A stretch of DNA of 64,000 bases from the NCBI RefSeq assembly GCF_012033695.1, contig NZ_JAAVJI010000004.1, positions 62,001-126,000 on the forward strand. Reading direction: 5' to 3'. Positions 49,693 through 58,842 of this stretch are shown one piece after another (the first letter of the stretch is position 1; each line of letters opens with the position of its first letter). Position numbers and translations under genes: made by a program. The notes beneath the pieces were generated by a model that was given only the letters and a program-made list of their open reading frames with translations, made no database searches and was not told the DNA's origin. The stretch is from Pseudomonas quercus. Lineage in GTDB: Bacteria > Pseudomonadota > Gammaproteobacteria > Pseudomonadales > Pseudomonadaceae.

Positions 49693-52600
49693 ATGGCGTT
49701 TTTCACTGCGGCCAGCAAAGCCGACTTCCAGCATCAACTGCAGGCGGTACTGGCCCAGCACGTTGACGAACATGCCCTGCCACAAGTAGCCCTGTTCGCC
49801 GACCAGTTCTTTGGCATCATTTCCCTGGATGAATTGACCGAGCGCCGGTTGTCTGACCTCGCCGGCTGCACGTTGTCGGCCTGGCGCCTGATGCAACGTT
49901 TCAAGCCCCAGCAGCCTGAGGTGCGGGTATACAACCCAGACTACGAACGCCACGGCTGGCAGTCTACCCACAGCGTGGTAGAGGTGCTGCACGAAGACCT
50001 GCCGTTCCTGGTGGACTCGGTGCGCACCGAGCTCAACCGCCGGGGCTATAGCATCCACACCTTGCAGACCGCTGTACTGAGCGTGCGCCGCGGCGCGGCC
50101 GGCGAGCTGCTGGAGGTGTTGCCGAAAAATACCCATGGCGAAGGCGTGGCCCAGGAATCGTTGATGTACCTGGAGATCGACCGCTGTGCCACAGCTTCCG
50201 GCCTGGCCGGGTTGTCCAGTGCGCTGCTTGAGGTGCTGGGCGAAGTACGCGCCACCGTGGCGGACTTCGACCCCATGAAAGCCAAGCTCCATGACATGCT
50301 GGCGCTGGTGGACAACAGCCCGTGGCCGGTCGATGGCGCCGAAAAAGCTGAAGTGAAGGTATTCCTGCAGTGGCTGGTGGACAACCACTTCACCTTCCTG
50401 GGCTACGAAGAATTCGAGGTACACGAGGACGCGCAGGGCGGCCATCTTGTGTATGACGAGCAGTCTTTCCTGGGCTTGCCGCGCCTGCTGCGTGCCGGGC
50501 TTACCGCCGAAGACCTGCGTATCGAGGACTTTGCCCTAAAGTACCTGCGCGAGCCGGTGCTGCTGTCATTCGCCAAGGCCGCCCAGCCCAGCCGTGTGCA
50601 CCGTCCGGCCTACCCGGACTACGTGTCTATCCGGCAGATCGATGCCGACGGCCGCGTGACCAAGGAATGCCGCTTCATGGGCCTGTACACCTCGGCGGTG
50701 TATGGCACCGTCGTGCACCAGATCCCCTACGTGCGTAGCAAAGTGGCCGAAATCGAGCGCCGTTCGGGCTTCGACATGGGCGCCCACCTGGGCAAGGAGT
50801 TGGCCCAGGTGATCGAAGTGTTGCCCCGCGACGACCTGTTCCAGACCCCGGTGGACGAGCTGTTCAGCACCGTGATGTCCATCGTGCAGATCCAGGAGCG
50901 CGCCAAGGTGCGTGTATTCCTGCGCAAGGACCCGTACGGCCGCTTCTGCTACTGCCTGGCCTATGTACCGCGCGACGTGTATTCCACGGAGGTGCGCCAG
51001 AAGATCCAGCAGGTACTGATGGACCGCCTCAAGGCCAGCGACTGCGAATTCTGGACCTTCTTCTCCGAGTCGGTACTGGCACGCGTGCAGCTGATTCTTC
51101 GGGTAGACCCAGCCAACCGCCAGGACATCGACCCGCAGCAGCTGGAGCGTGAAGTGGTACAGGCCTGCCGTTCCTGGCAGGACGATTACCATGCCATGAC
51201 CATCGAGAACTTCGGCGAAGCCCAAGGCACCAACCTGCTGGCCGAATTCCCCAAAGGCTTCCCTGCTGGCTACCGCGAGCGGTTTGCTGCGCACTCGGCT
51301 GTGGTGGACATGCAGCACCTGCAGGCCCTGAGCGATGCCCGGCCCTTGGTGATGAGCTTCTACCAGCCACTGGCTCAAGGCGGTGAACGCCAGCTGCACT
51401 GCAAGCTGTACCATGCCGATGTGCCCCTGGCCCTGTCGGACGTGTTGCCGATTCTGGAAAACCTGGGCCTGCGCGTGCTGGGTGAATTCCCCTATCGCTT
51501 GCGCAACCGCAATGGCCGCGAATTCTGGATTCACGACTTCGCCTTCACCTACGCCGACGGCTTGAAGCTGGACCTGCAACAACTCAATGACACCTTGCAG
51601 GATGCCTTCGTGCACATCGTCAACGGCGATGCCGAGAACGATGCCTTCAACCGCCTGGTACTGACCGCTGGCCTGCCATGGCGTGACGTGGCGCTGCTGC
51701 GCGCCTACGCGCGCTACCTCAAGCAGATCCGCCTGGGCTTCGACCTGGGCTATATCGCGGCGGCGCTGAACAACCATACAGACATTGCGCGCGAACTGAC
51801 GCGGCTGTTCAAGACCCGCTTCTACCTGGCGCGCAAGCTGACCGGCGATGACCTGGACGACAAGCAGCAACGCCTGGAACAGGCCATTCTCGCGGCGCTG
51901 GATGATGTCCAGGTGCTGAACGAGGACCGCATCTTGCGGCGTTACTTGGACCTGATCAAAGCCACCCAGCGCACCAACTTCTACCAGCCGGGTGCCGATG
52001 GGCAGCCCAAGCCGTACTTCAGCTTCAAGTTCAACCCTTCACTGATTCCGGAACTGCCACGGCCAGTGCCCAAGTTCGAGATCTTTGTGTACTGCCCCCG
52101 CGTGGAAGGCGTGCACTTGCGCTTTGGCAACGTGGCCCGTGGCGGCCTGCGCTGGTCGGACCGTGAAGAAGACTACCGTACCGAAGTGCTGGGCCTGGTG
52201 AAGGCGCAGCAGGTTAAAAACTCCGTCATTGTGCCCCTGGGTGCCAAGGGCGGTTTCATTCCGCGCCGCCTGCCCGTGGGTGGTACCCGTGACGAGGTAC
52301 AGAACGAGGCCATCGCCTGCTATCGCCTCTTCATTTCCGGCTTGCTGGACATCACGGACAACCTCAAGGAAGGTGAAGTCGTCCCACCGGCCAACGTGGT
52401 GCGCCACGACGGCGACGATCCCTACCTGGTGGTAGCCGCCGACAAGGGCACCGCGACCTTTTCGGACATCGCCAACGGCATTGCGACCAGCTATGGCTTC
52501 TGGCTGGGTGACGCCTTTGCCTCCGGTGGCTCGGCCGGTTACGACCACAAAGGCATGGGGATCACCGCCCGTGGTGCCTGGGTAGGGGTGCAGCGCCACT

Positions 52601-54558
52601 TCCGCGAGCGCGGCATCGACGTGCAGAAAGACAACATCACCGTGATCGGCGTAGGCGACATGGCCGGTGACGTATTCGGCAACGGCTTGCTGATGTCGGA
52701 CACGCTGCAACTGGTAGCCGCCTTCAACCACCTGCACATTTTCATCGACCCCAACCCGGATGCCGCACTGAGCTTTGCCGAGCGTCAGCGCCTGTTCAAT
52801 TTGCCGCGCTCGGCCTGGAGCGATTACGACGCGTCGCTGATCTCTGCCGGCGGCGGTATCTTCCAGCGCAGCGCCAAGAGCATCGCCATCAGCCCGCAAA
52901 TGAAAGCACGGTTCGATATTCAGGCCGATCGCCTGACGCCCACCGAGCTGCTTCATGCGCTACTCAAGGCACCTGTGGACCTGCTGTGGAACGGCGGTAT
53001 CGGGACCTATGTGAAATCCAGTGAAGAAAGCCATGCCGATGTGGGCGACAAGGCCAACGACGCCTTGCGCGTCAATGGCGATGAACTGCGCTGCAAGGTT
53101 GTGGGCGAGGGCGGCAACCTGGGCATGACCCAACTGGGCCGCGTGGAGTACGGCCTGCACGGTGGCGCCACCAACACGGACTTCATCGACAACGCCGGTG
53201 GTGTGGACTGCTCCGACCACGAAGTGAACATCAAGATTTTGCTCAACGAGGCTGTGGCCGCCGGTGACCTCACCGAGAAACAGCGCAACGAACTGCTGGG
53301 CAGCATGACCGATGAAGTGGCTAACCTGGTGCTGGGCAACAACTACAAGCAGACCCAGGCGTTGTCTATCGCGGCCCGCCGTGCCAACGACCGCCTTGCC
53401 GAGTACAAACGGTTGATTGGGGACCTGGAAAGCCGTGGCAAGCTGGACCGTGCCATTGAATTCCTGCCCAACGAGGAGCAACTGGCCGAGCGTGCAAGCA
53501 CAGGCCGCGGCCTCACACGTGCCGAGCTGTGTGTGCTGATTTCCTACAGCAAGATCGACCTGAAGGAGACGCTGCTCAACTCCAACGTACCGGATGACGA
53601 TTACCTCACCCGGGACATGGAAACCGCGTTCCCACCTAGCCTTGTGGCCAAGTACGGTACGGCCATGCGCCGTCACCGCCTCAAGCGCGAAATCGTCAGC
53701 ACCCAGATCGCCAACGACCTGGTGAACCACATGGGCATCACCTTCGTGCAGCGCCTGAAGGAATCCACTGGCATGAGCGCCGCGGCAGTGGCCGGTGCGT
53801 ATGTGGTGGTACGGGACATCTTCCACCTGCCTCACTGGTTCCGCCAGATCGAAGCCCTGGACTACCTCGTGCCTGCCGAGCTTCAGTTGAGCCTTATGGA
53901 AGAGCTGATGCGCCTGGGCCGCCGTGCCACACGCTGGTTCCTGCGCAACCGGCGCAATGACCAGGACGCTGGCCGTGACGTTGCCCACTTCGGGCCCCAT
54001 ATCACGGCTCTGGGGCTCAAGCTCAACGAGCTGCTGCAAGGCCCGACGCAAAGTGCGTGGGAAGGGCGGTATCAGGCCTACGTGGAAGCGGGTGTACCTG
54101 AGCTGCTGGCACGGATGGTTGCAGGCACCACGTACCTCTACAACCTGTTGCCGATCATTGAGGCGTCCGACGTCACAGGGCAAAGTGCCGCCAATGTGGC
54201 CAAGGCGTTCTTCGCCAGTGGCAGTGCATTGGACCTGAACTGGTACCTCCAGCAGATCAGCAGCCTGCCTGTGCAGAGCAACTGGCAGGCCCTGGCGCGT
54301 GAGGCCTTCAGGGATGACCTGGACCTGCAACAGCGGGCGATCACGATTTCCGTGCTTCAACTTCAGGAAGCGCCGGATGACGTGGATGCACGGGTTGCGC
54401 TGTGGCTGGAACAGCATCGTGCCCACGTGGAGCGCTGGCGTGGCATGCTGGACGACCTTCGTGCTGCCACTACCACGGACTATGCCATGTATGCCGTAGC
54501 CAACCGGGAGCTGGCTGACCTGGCCCTGAGCCCGGCGGTCTCTCACAGCGTGGTGTAA
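49693..54558 (+). CDS. gdhB: NAD-specific glutamate dehydrogenase, large (180 kDa) class
   Basis: Catabolic enzyme of 1621 residues converting glutamate to 2-oxoglutarate and ammonia with NAD+. Length matches the 180-kDa class of Pseudomonas. The N-terminal third has ACT-like regulatory segments (YSIHTLQTAVLSVRRG); the catalytic core includes VARGGLRWSDREEDYRTEVLGLVKAQQVKNSVIVP and GAKGGFIPRRLP, followed by the NAD-binding part with ITVIGVGDMAGDVFGNG. ATG 49693 has GGAG 8 bases upstream and starts MAFFTAASKADFQ; upstream codons are not family-like. A 9-bp hairpin (CCTGGTCGC / GCGACCAGG, 54568-54596) follows without a T run. Confidence 0.96.
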   Translation: MAFFTAASKADFQHQLQAVLAQHVDEHALPQVALFADQFFGIISLDELTERRLSDLAGCTLSAWRLMQRFKPQQPEVRVYNPDYERHGWQSTHSVVEVLHEDLPFLVDSVRTELNRRGYSIHTLQTAVLSVRRGAAGELLEVLPKNTHGEGVAQESLMYLEIDRCATASGLAGLSSALLEVLGEVRATVADFDPMKAKLHDMLALVDNSPWPVDGAEKAEVKVFLQWLVDNHFTFLGYEEFEVHEDAQGGHLVYDEQSFLGLPRLLRAGLTAEDLRIEDFALKYLREPVLLSFAKAAQPSRVHRPAYPDYVSIRQIDADGRVTKECRFMGLYTSAVYGTVVHQIPYVRSKVAEIERRSGFDMGAHLGKELAQVIEVLPRDDLFQTPVDELFSTVMSIVQIQERAKVRVFLRKDPYGRFCYCLAYVPRDVYSTEVRQKIQQVLMDRLKASDCEFWTFFSESVLARVQLILRVDPANRQDIDPQQLEREVVQACRSWQDDYHAMTIENFGEAQGTNLLAEFPKGFPAGYRERFAAHSAVVDMQHLQALSDARPLVMSFYQPLAQGGERQLHCKLYHADVPLALSDVLPILENLGLRVLGEFPYRLRNRNGREFWIHDFAFTYADGLKLDLQQLNDTLQDAFVHIVNGDAENDAFNRLVLTAGLPWRDVALLRAYARYLKQIRLGFDLGYIAAALNNHTDIARELTRLFKTRFYLARKLTGDDLDDKQQRLEQAILAALDDVQVLNEDRILRRYLDLIKATQRTNFYQPGADGQPKPYFSFKFNPSLIPELPRPVPKFEIFVYCPRVEGVHLRFGNVARGGLRWSDREEDYRTEVLGLVKAQQVKNSVIVPLGAKGGFIPRRLPVGGTRDEVQNEAIACYRLFISGLLDITDNLKEGEVVPPANVVRHDGDDPYLVVAADKGTATFSDIANGIATSYGFWLGDAFASGGSAGYDHKGMGITARGAWVGVQRHFRERGIDVQKDNITVIGVGDMAGDVFGNGLLMSDTLQLVAAFNHLHIFIDPNPDAALSFAERQRLFNLPRSAWSDYDASLISAGGGIFQRSAKSIAISPQMKARFDIQADRLTPTELLHALLKAPVDLLWNGGIGTYVKSSEESHADVGDKANDALRVNGDELRCKVVGEGGNLGMTQLGRVEYGLHGGATNTDFIDNAGGVDCSDHEVNIKILLNEAVAAGDLTEKQRNELLGSMTDEVANLVLGNNYKQTQALSIAARRANDRLAEYKRLIGDLESRGKLDRAIEFLPNEEQLAERASTGRGLTRAELCVLISYSKIDLKETLLNSNVPDDDYLTRDMETAFPPSLVAKYGTAMRRHRLKREIVSTQIANDLVNHMGITFVQRLKESTGMSAAAVAGAYVVVRDIFHLPHWFRQIEALDYLVPAELQLSLMEELMRLGRRATRWFLRNRRNDQDAGRDVAHFGPHITALGLKLNELLQGPTQSAWEGRYQAYVEAGVPELLARMVAGTTYLYNLLPIIEASDVTGQSAANVAKAFFASGSALDLNWYLQQISSLPVQSNWQALAREAFRDDLDLQQRAITISVLQLQEAPDDVDARVALWLEQHRAHVERWRGMLDDLRAATTTDYAMYAVANRELADLALSPAVSHSVV

Positions 54559-54648
54559 CTATCTCTGCCTGGTCGCTCCTGCACGGGGCGACCAGGCGGC
54601 TAGCCGTTCCCTCTGCTCGTCACCCTGGGTCCTTCTTATGTTGGGAGC

Positions 54649-54665
54649 GTGCGCATTGTGCGCAC
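54649..54665. promoter_or_regulatory. 17-bp palindrome before the orphan gene
   Basis: GTGCGCA-TTG-TGCGCAC, two perfect 7-bp arms with a 3-base centre, 30 bp before ATG 54695. Its place and symmetry suggest a repressor or activator site for a dimeric protein, or a short RNA hairpin. Confidence 0.5.
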
Positions 54666-54694
54666 CTCCTTAAACTGTCAAGAGGGACGCCCAC

Positions 54695-55207
54695 ATGGCT
54701 GACATCAACGGACGATCATTTATTGCCACGCTTCAAAGCGCTCAGGCCGACGTGTGGTACCCGGTTGGGTTTACGACCGATGCGCCCAGTGAAATGGAAG
54801 GTTGGCTTATTCAATGCAAAACCCCGCAAGCCGGCGCAATGTTCCAATTCGACTTTATCAGGCAATCCGGAACCCGCCTGTATTACAACATCAGTGGTGC
54901 CCCAGGTTCACCTTGGGCAGGCGCGAAGCTGGGTGTGAGCTCGGATGGGTACGTAGGTTTCTACACGATTGCTTCGGTGACCGATCCCTGGAAAATCGAG
55001 CTCGTACTCGATAACAGCCACCCCGATTATTGCCATTTCTACCTCAGAGACCATCGAGGGCACAGGATAGGCGCCATCAAAGAATGGTTTGGAAACTTTT
55101 CATTTATTAGCGTAAGGCGTTATCCGCCTCACCAGACCCATTATTGGTTGAATGTAGATAAAGGTGATGTGCTTTATTTTCAGGCGCACATTCTTGAATA
55201 CCTCTGA
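54695..55207 (+). CDS. Orphan hypothetical protein, predicted beta-rich
   Basis: A 170-residue protein not assigned to any family. It has no signal peptide or membrane segment and is rich in aromatic and small residues (VWYPVGFTTDAPSEMEGWLIQCKTP, FDFIRQSGTRLYYNISG, HYWLNVDKGDVLYFQAHILEYL), which suggests a compact beta domain, perhaps a lectin-like or ligand-binding fold. GAGGG lies about 10 bases before the ATG. It sits between gdhB and the effector pair and is convergent with the effector gene. Confidence 0.65.
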   Translation: MADINGRSFIATLQSAQADVWYPVGFTTDAPSEMEGWLIQCKTPQAGAMFQFDFIRQSGTRLYYNISGAPGSPWAGAKLGVSSDGYVGFYTIASVTDPWKIELVLDNSHPDYCHFYLRDHRGHRIGAIKEWFGNFSFISVRRYPPHQTHYWLNVDKGDVLYFQAHILEYL

Positions 55208-55237
55208 CAGAGCCAGGCCTTCCCTATAGCGCCTCTA

Positions 55238-55264
55238 CCTCCCGCCTTTGGGCGGGGGGGCTTT
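55238..55264 (+). terminator. Terminator between orphan gene and effector gene
   Basis: CCCGCC / GGCGGG stem (55241-55246 with 55251-55256) inside a C-rich then G-rich stretch, followed by CTTTA. Weak T run, placed between two convergent genes. Confidence 0.45.
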
Positions 55265-55305
55265 ATGGAGGCGGCACTTGGCAAAAGGTCAGGTAGAGCA
55301 GTACT

Positions 55306-57576
55306 TCAGGACGCTGTACCAGCGACGGTAGAGGGCCCGCCAGGCGGGCTGCTCTGATCACTTGTGGTGCCCTGGGCTGCGGGTTGGGCAGGAACACGCG
55401 GGTGGCTTCCCACATTTGAAAGTGCAACATCCAGGCTTACAGGCGTGGACAGGTCACCCAGGCTTAGTCGGGGTGGATTGGCAGCTATCGGGGCAGGCGG
55501 CTGTGGCGCCACCGTGGCGTTATTCCGGCGGCGCACCGTATTACCTAACGCGCCCCCAAGGCTAACGGTAGTGCCTACGGCGGCTTCAGTCAGCATCGTG
55601 GCGAGTTGTGGAGCCACTTGCGTGAGCCCCCGTATACGGTTGTAGCCGTTTTCTACACCCCGCATAACGGTGTCTGGCTGAGTACCGTGTGCAAGGGTGG
55701 GGCGATCAGGCCGCAGCACGTTGGCGATGGCGCCGCTTACACGGTCGGTGTCATCGGCCTTGGCTTCGCTCCCCGATTGCCGGTTGGCATAGAACGGCAG
55801 CAGCAGCGCTACGGCTTGAATGTACGCAAGGGCCACGGAACCTGCAGCGCCTGAGCGTGTAGCGGTATCCAGCGAACCCATAGCTCTGCCGATGGCGTTG
55901 TAGCCGAGCATCCCTTCGGCAGCACTCCATATTTTGCTCGCATAGCTTTCCCGCGCGTCACTACGCCTCGGGTCTACAGTGGGCAAGGCTTTGCTCACAA
56001 CCTTTCCGAGCCGTTCGTACAGGCTGTCTTCAGGGGCGGCCTTGGGCACGTGTGTCGGCAGGTCGCGGCCATCGTGCCTGTAGGTTGTGTTTAGCTTGCC
56101 CAGGGCTTGGGTGAACGCCATGCCCACCCCGCCTGCAAACGAGGTCGCTCCACGCGCCGGCACACTGCCTGTATTCTGGTCTGAGGTAACACTCACTAAT
56201 TGGCGAACCATCTGGGCCAAGGGTTGGTTGAGGTAGGTAAGCGCATCGCCTCTCAGGGTGCCGGTCTTGAAGTCGTTCTGGCTGTTGAGAAACTTCGTAC
56301 GAGCCTGTTCCACCACGGCCTGTTCTGCAGCCATTTCCGTGTCGGTGCGCTCGTGATAGCGCCCATTCACCACCGTGGCGCGTGAGGCGTCATGAATCAG
56401 GCTGTCTACCGGTACCTCTGTACTCTCCCTTAATCCCAGGCTAGCGAGCGCTTCGCGTGCAGCGGGCTTGACAATGCTATCCAGCCCCTCATGCACAGCA
56501 CCCATGGCGGCGCCGTTGGCCAAGGACTGGGTCACCAAGCTGAGCACTGTCAGCCGAGGGTCTACGTAGGCACGCGCCATAACGAACAGCAACGCGGAGG
56601 CGATGCCTTGCGCAATGCCCTCCGCCATACTGGTGGCCAGCTGGGTGAACCAGCCTTTGCGCAAGGCATTCAAGGCGGTAACATGGTCGTCCAGTTGCAC
56701 GCGTTTGGCAGCCTGATCAACGGGATTGGTGCCATCCGACACTTGCGTGAAATGATCGTGCAGTACTTGCCAGGCCTGCACATTCTGTTCAGCTACCGCG
56801 ACACGCTGGGCTTGTTCATGGTTTTTAGGCGCCTGCGCTTGCAGCGGCTTAAGTACCCTTTGTGCAGCTTCAAGACGCTCATCAACGAGCGTACGCGTGG
56901 TTTCCAGCAGTTGCCCTACACTGTGTTGCCAGGCGGTGGCGGTATCGATGAAAGCCCGGTGCCCGGCGTTGATCTGGGTGCGTTGAGTGTCGGTCAGCGG
57001 GCTCTGAAGCGCTTGGTGAAAAAAAGCCTCGTGCCCTTCCAGATGCCTGGCCATACGCTCCAGGCCTTCGTCCAGGGCCGCACATACCTGATCGTGCGCC
57101 AGGCTGGCGTGCTGAGGGTCACTGAACAGGCCGCCGATGTGCTGCATGAACGTAGTCACTTCTACCTCCGGCACTCGCGGCGCTAGGGGTGAGGCTTGCC
57201 CACGGTCGAGCAGGTCTCCAGCGCTATAGAAGTCCAGCCCCGGATGGGCCAGGAGCAAGGCGCCTTCCAGCGCCATGCGCCGCTTTGCCACTTCGCTGGG
57301 TGGCAGATGATTGGCCTGTGCAGCAAGCGCTTGGGCAGCGTGTTGTAGCGGCGCCAATGCCGGCACTGCCCGCGTTTCCAGCGCTGCCATGGACGAAGGT
57401 TGAGCCAGTTGCTGCAACTGTTGGGCATTCAAGGGCGCATCGGTGCTATGGCTGATCTGGCGAGGCGCGGCACTGCCTACAGCGCTCGTTTCAACTGGCT
57501 GAGCGCGCTCCACGTCAGCCAGCGGGCCGTTGGGGTATAGCACCCCCCGCAATGCACTCAGTGGCGAAAAATTCAT
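55306..57576 (-). CDS. Putative type III secreted effector or translocator
   Basis: A 756-residue protein with no family name that I recognise with certainty. It begins MNFSPLSALRGVLYPNGPLADVERAQ, a Ser/Ala-rich start without a Sec signal. The middle is helical and hydrophilic and has two hydrophobic stretches (about 318-336, IAQGIASALLFVMARAY; about 597-613, VALAYIQAVALLLPFYA), so it could insert in a host membrane like HrpK or YopB-type translocators. The C terminus is Pro/Ser/Ala-rich and disordered. It overlaps the chaperone gene by 4 bases (ATGA), and an hrp box precedes that gene. Secretion and function are inferred from the chaperone and promoter. Confidence 0.6.
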   Translation of the reverse strand: MNFSPLSALRGVLYPNGPLADVERAQPVETSAVGSAAPRQISHSTDAPLNAQQLQQLAQPSSMAALETRAVPALAPLQHAAQALAAQANHLPPSEVAKRRMALEGALLLAHPGLDFYSAGDLLDRGQASPLAPRVPEVEVTTFMQHIGGLFSDPQHASLAHDQVCAALDEGLERMARHLEGHEAFFHQALQSPLTDTQRTQINAGHRAFIDTATAWQHSVGQLLETTRTLVDERLEAAQRVLKPLQAQAPKNHEQAQRVAVAEQNVQAWQVLHDHFTQVSDGTNPVDQAAKRVQLDDHVTALNALRKGWFTQLATSMAEGIAQGIASALLFVMARAYVDPRLTVLSLVTQSLANGAAMGAVHEGLDSIVKPAAREALASLGLRESTEVPVDSLIHDASRATVVNGRYHERTDTEMAAEQAVVEQARTKFLNSQNDFKTGTLRGDALTYLNQPLAQMVRQLVSVTSDQNTGSVPARGATSFAGGVGMAFTQALGKLNTTYRHDGRDLPTHVPKAAPEDSLYERLGKVVSKALPTVDPRRSDARESYASKIWSAAEGMLGYNAIGRAMGSLDTATRSGAAGSVALAYIQAVALLLPFYANRQSGSEAKADDTDRVSGAIANVLRPDRPTLAHGTQPDTVMRGVENGYNRIRGLTQVAPQLATMLTEAAVGTTVSLGGALGNTVRRRNNATVAPQPPAPIAANPPRLSLGDLSTPVSLDVALSNVGSHPRVPAQPAAQGTTSDQSSPPGGPSTVAGTAS

Positions 57577-58016
57577 CGCGCCACCCCCCGCTGCAGGTTA
57601 GCGCGCGCGGGCGTGCCCTCAAGAAAATACCCCTGGCGCCACGCGTTGGCCATGTCGGCCAATTGCCCTAGCAGTTCCAGCAACCCTATGGCGCCAAGCC
57701 CTGGCAAAGGGGCAACCGCTGCAAGGGTGGCGCGGCCTGTTTGAGGGTTTACCGTGCATACAGGGCTGGCCGAACCGGTGAACAGGTTGAAATTGATTTC
57801 CAGCAGCCTGCACAACACCTCGTCACGTCGGCGGGTGGGCAGGGCGCCAAGATCACAGTGAATAATGATTTCACTGGCAGCCCCTTGGCGCTCAACCAGG
57901 CTGATATCTACTCCATCGATATTTAGCGCCGTACGCTCATACAACGCCTTGGCATCAGGAAGACGGCTTAGCTGGCACAGCTGGTCGATCAGCAAGCAAA
58001 AGGGAGCAGAGGGCAT
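57573..58016 (-). CDS. CesT-family-like type III secretion chaperone
   Basis: A 147-residue acidic protein with the plan of class I type III chaperones: an N-terminal helix (FCLLIDQLCQLSRLPD), beta strands (ALNIDGVDISLVERQ, EIIIHCDLGALP), a helix RDEVLCRLLEINFNLF, a strand pair around PQTGRATLAAVAPLP and a C-terminal helix (LLELLGQLADMANAWRQGYFLEG). Such proteins bind the N terminus of one effector encoded next to them. ATG 58016 is the first good start (GGA 8 bases upstream); a TTG two codons before is in frame. The hrp box at 58049-58076 is 33 bp upstream. Confidence 0.8.
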   Translation of the reverse strand: MPSAPFCLLIDQLCQLSRLPDAKALYERTALNIDGVDISLVERQGAASEIIIHCDLGALPTRRRDEVLCRLLEINFNLFTGSASPVCTVNPQTGRATLAAVAPLPGLGAIGLLELLGQLADMANAWRQGYFLEGTPARANLQRGVAR

Positions 58017-58048
58017 TTTCAATTCCAGGTTGCCACATCAGGTGCCTG

Positions 58049-58076
58049 TATGTGGCGATGCCCTGGGTGGCGTTCC
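58049..58076 (-). promoter_or_regulatory. hrp box (HrpL-dependent promoter)
   Basis: On the minus strand the sequence reads GGAACG, 15 bases, CCACATA. The consensus for HrpL, the ECF sigma factor of Hrp1-type type III systems, is GGAACC-N15/16-CCACNNA, so five of six and all five fixed bases match at the right spacing. The transcript would start about 25 bases before the chaperone ATG. Confidence 0.75.
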
Positions 58077-58842
58077 GCTGGAGGTAGCAAGGTTCACGAA
58101 AACTTAATATTTAGTCATCTCACCGCAGGCCGCGATTGAAGAACAAAGAGGGGCTGCTGAACGTCCTGCAGTAGAGCACGAGTTATTGATTGGCAGAATT
58201 TCAGAATTTAACTCGTGGATTGAGCCAAGTGACCTCAAGCTGGAACAATATTTGGGTGCCATCCCAGTACAAGTCGAAGTCAATAGGTGGATAGAGTAGA
58301 TAGCCTCATACCATTTGCGACTACGATAGGATCACAAAACTGGTGGGCCCTGTTTGGTATGTTTCCATTGATAGCTATGTTGGCTTGAGTCGGAAGGGGA
58401 GAATTTGGCCAAGCCGCGTAGCGCCCAATCGCATGATTCATATGTCTGGAGTGTCCGCCCTGAGAGAAGTAATCTGTAATGAGGCAAAACCCCCACCACA
58501 GATTTTTGGAGCTGAAATTTCACTTGGAAGCTGCCGAGCCGCCGCCGGAACGAACCTTAACACTATTGCTGGTAACGGCTGGAATGCCGCTAGAGATAAA
58601 AATTTTATAGTATTCTCCAATAGTTTCTATTAGCCCGGTAGTGGACTTTTCGAAGGCTATACTCTGGATCCAATAAAATCAAGAAACTAAAGCTCTTTTT
58701 TTGAGAAAATTGTAACAATATTTTTATACCAAGTAACTTATATGGTTTCTGGTTGCACGAGATTTTTTTAAAAAAACTTGAATTTTAAATGACTTGGGGG
58801 TAAGACTAAAAAGACAGATCTAACCAGTGGACGGTGAATGAA
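58077..58842. other. AT-rich gap with possible gene remnants
   Basis: About 770 bp, markedly AT-rich toward the right. A frame from 58108 to a stop at 58297-58299 reads SPQAAIEEQRGAAERP and later DLKLEQYLGAIPVQVEVN; it looks protein-like but has no start codon, so it may be the 3' end of a lost gene. Other short frames (58343-58633 plus, 58332-58523 minus) are not supported. The stretch 58690-58810 is A/T-rich with no repeats seen. Confidence 0.4.

Noticed and set aside
52960..54546. A 528-codon open frame on the minus strand, opposite gdhB
   Set aside because: It is a shadow of high-GC coding sequence: gdhB on the plus strand has clear domains and the minus-strand product is His/Gln/Val-rich with no family likeness. 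The same holds for 50566-51870 and 52039-52956.
58332..58633. Two overlapping short frames, one on each strand
   Set aside because: Neither has a good start or domain, and they contradict each other; kept only as part of the gap description.
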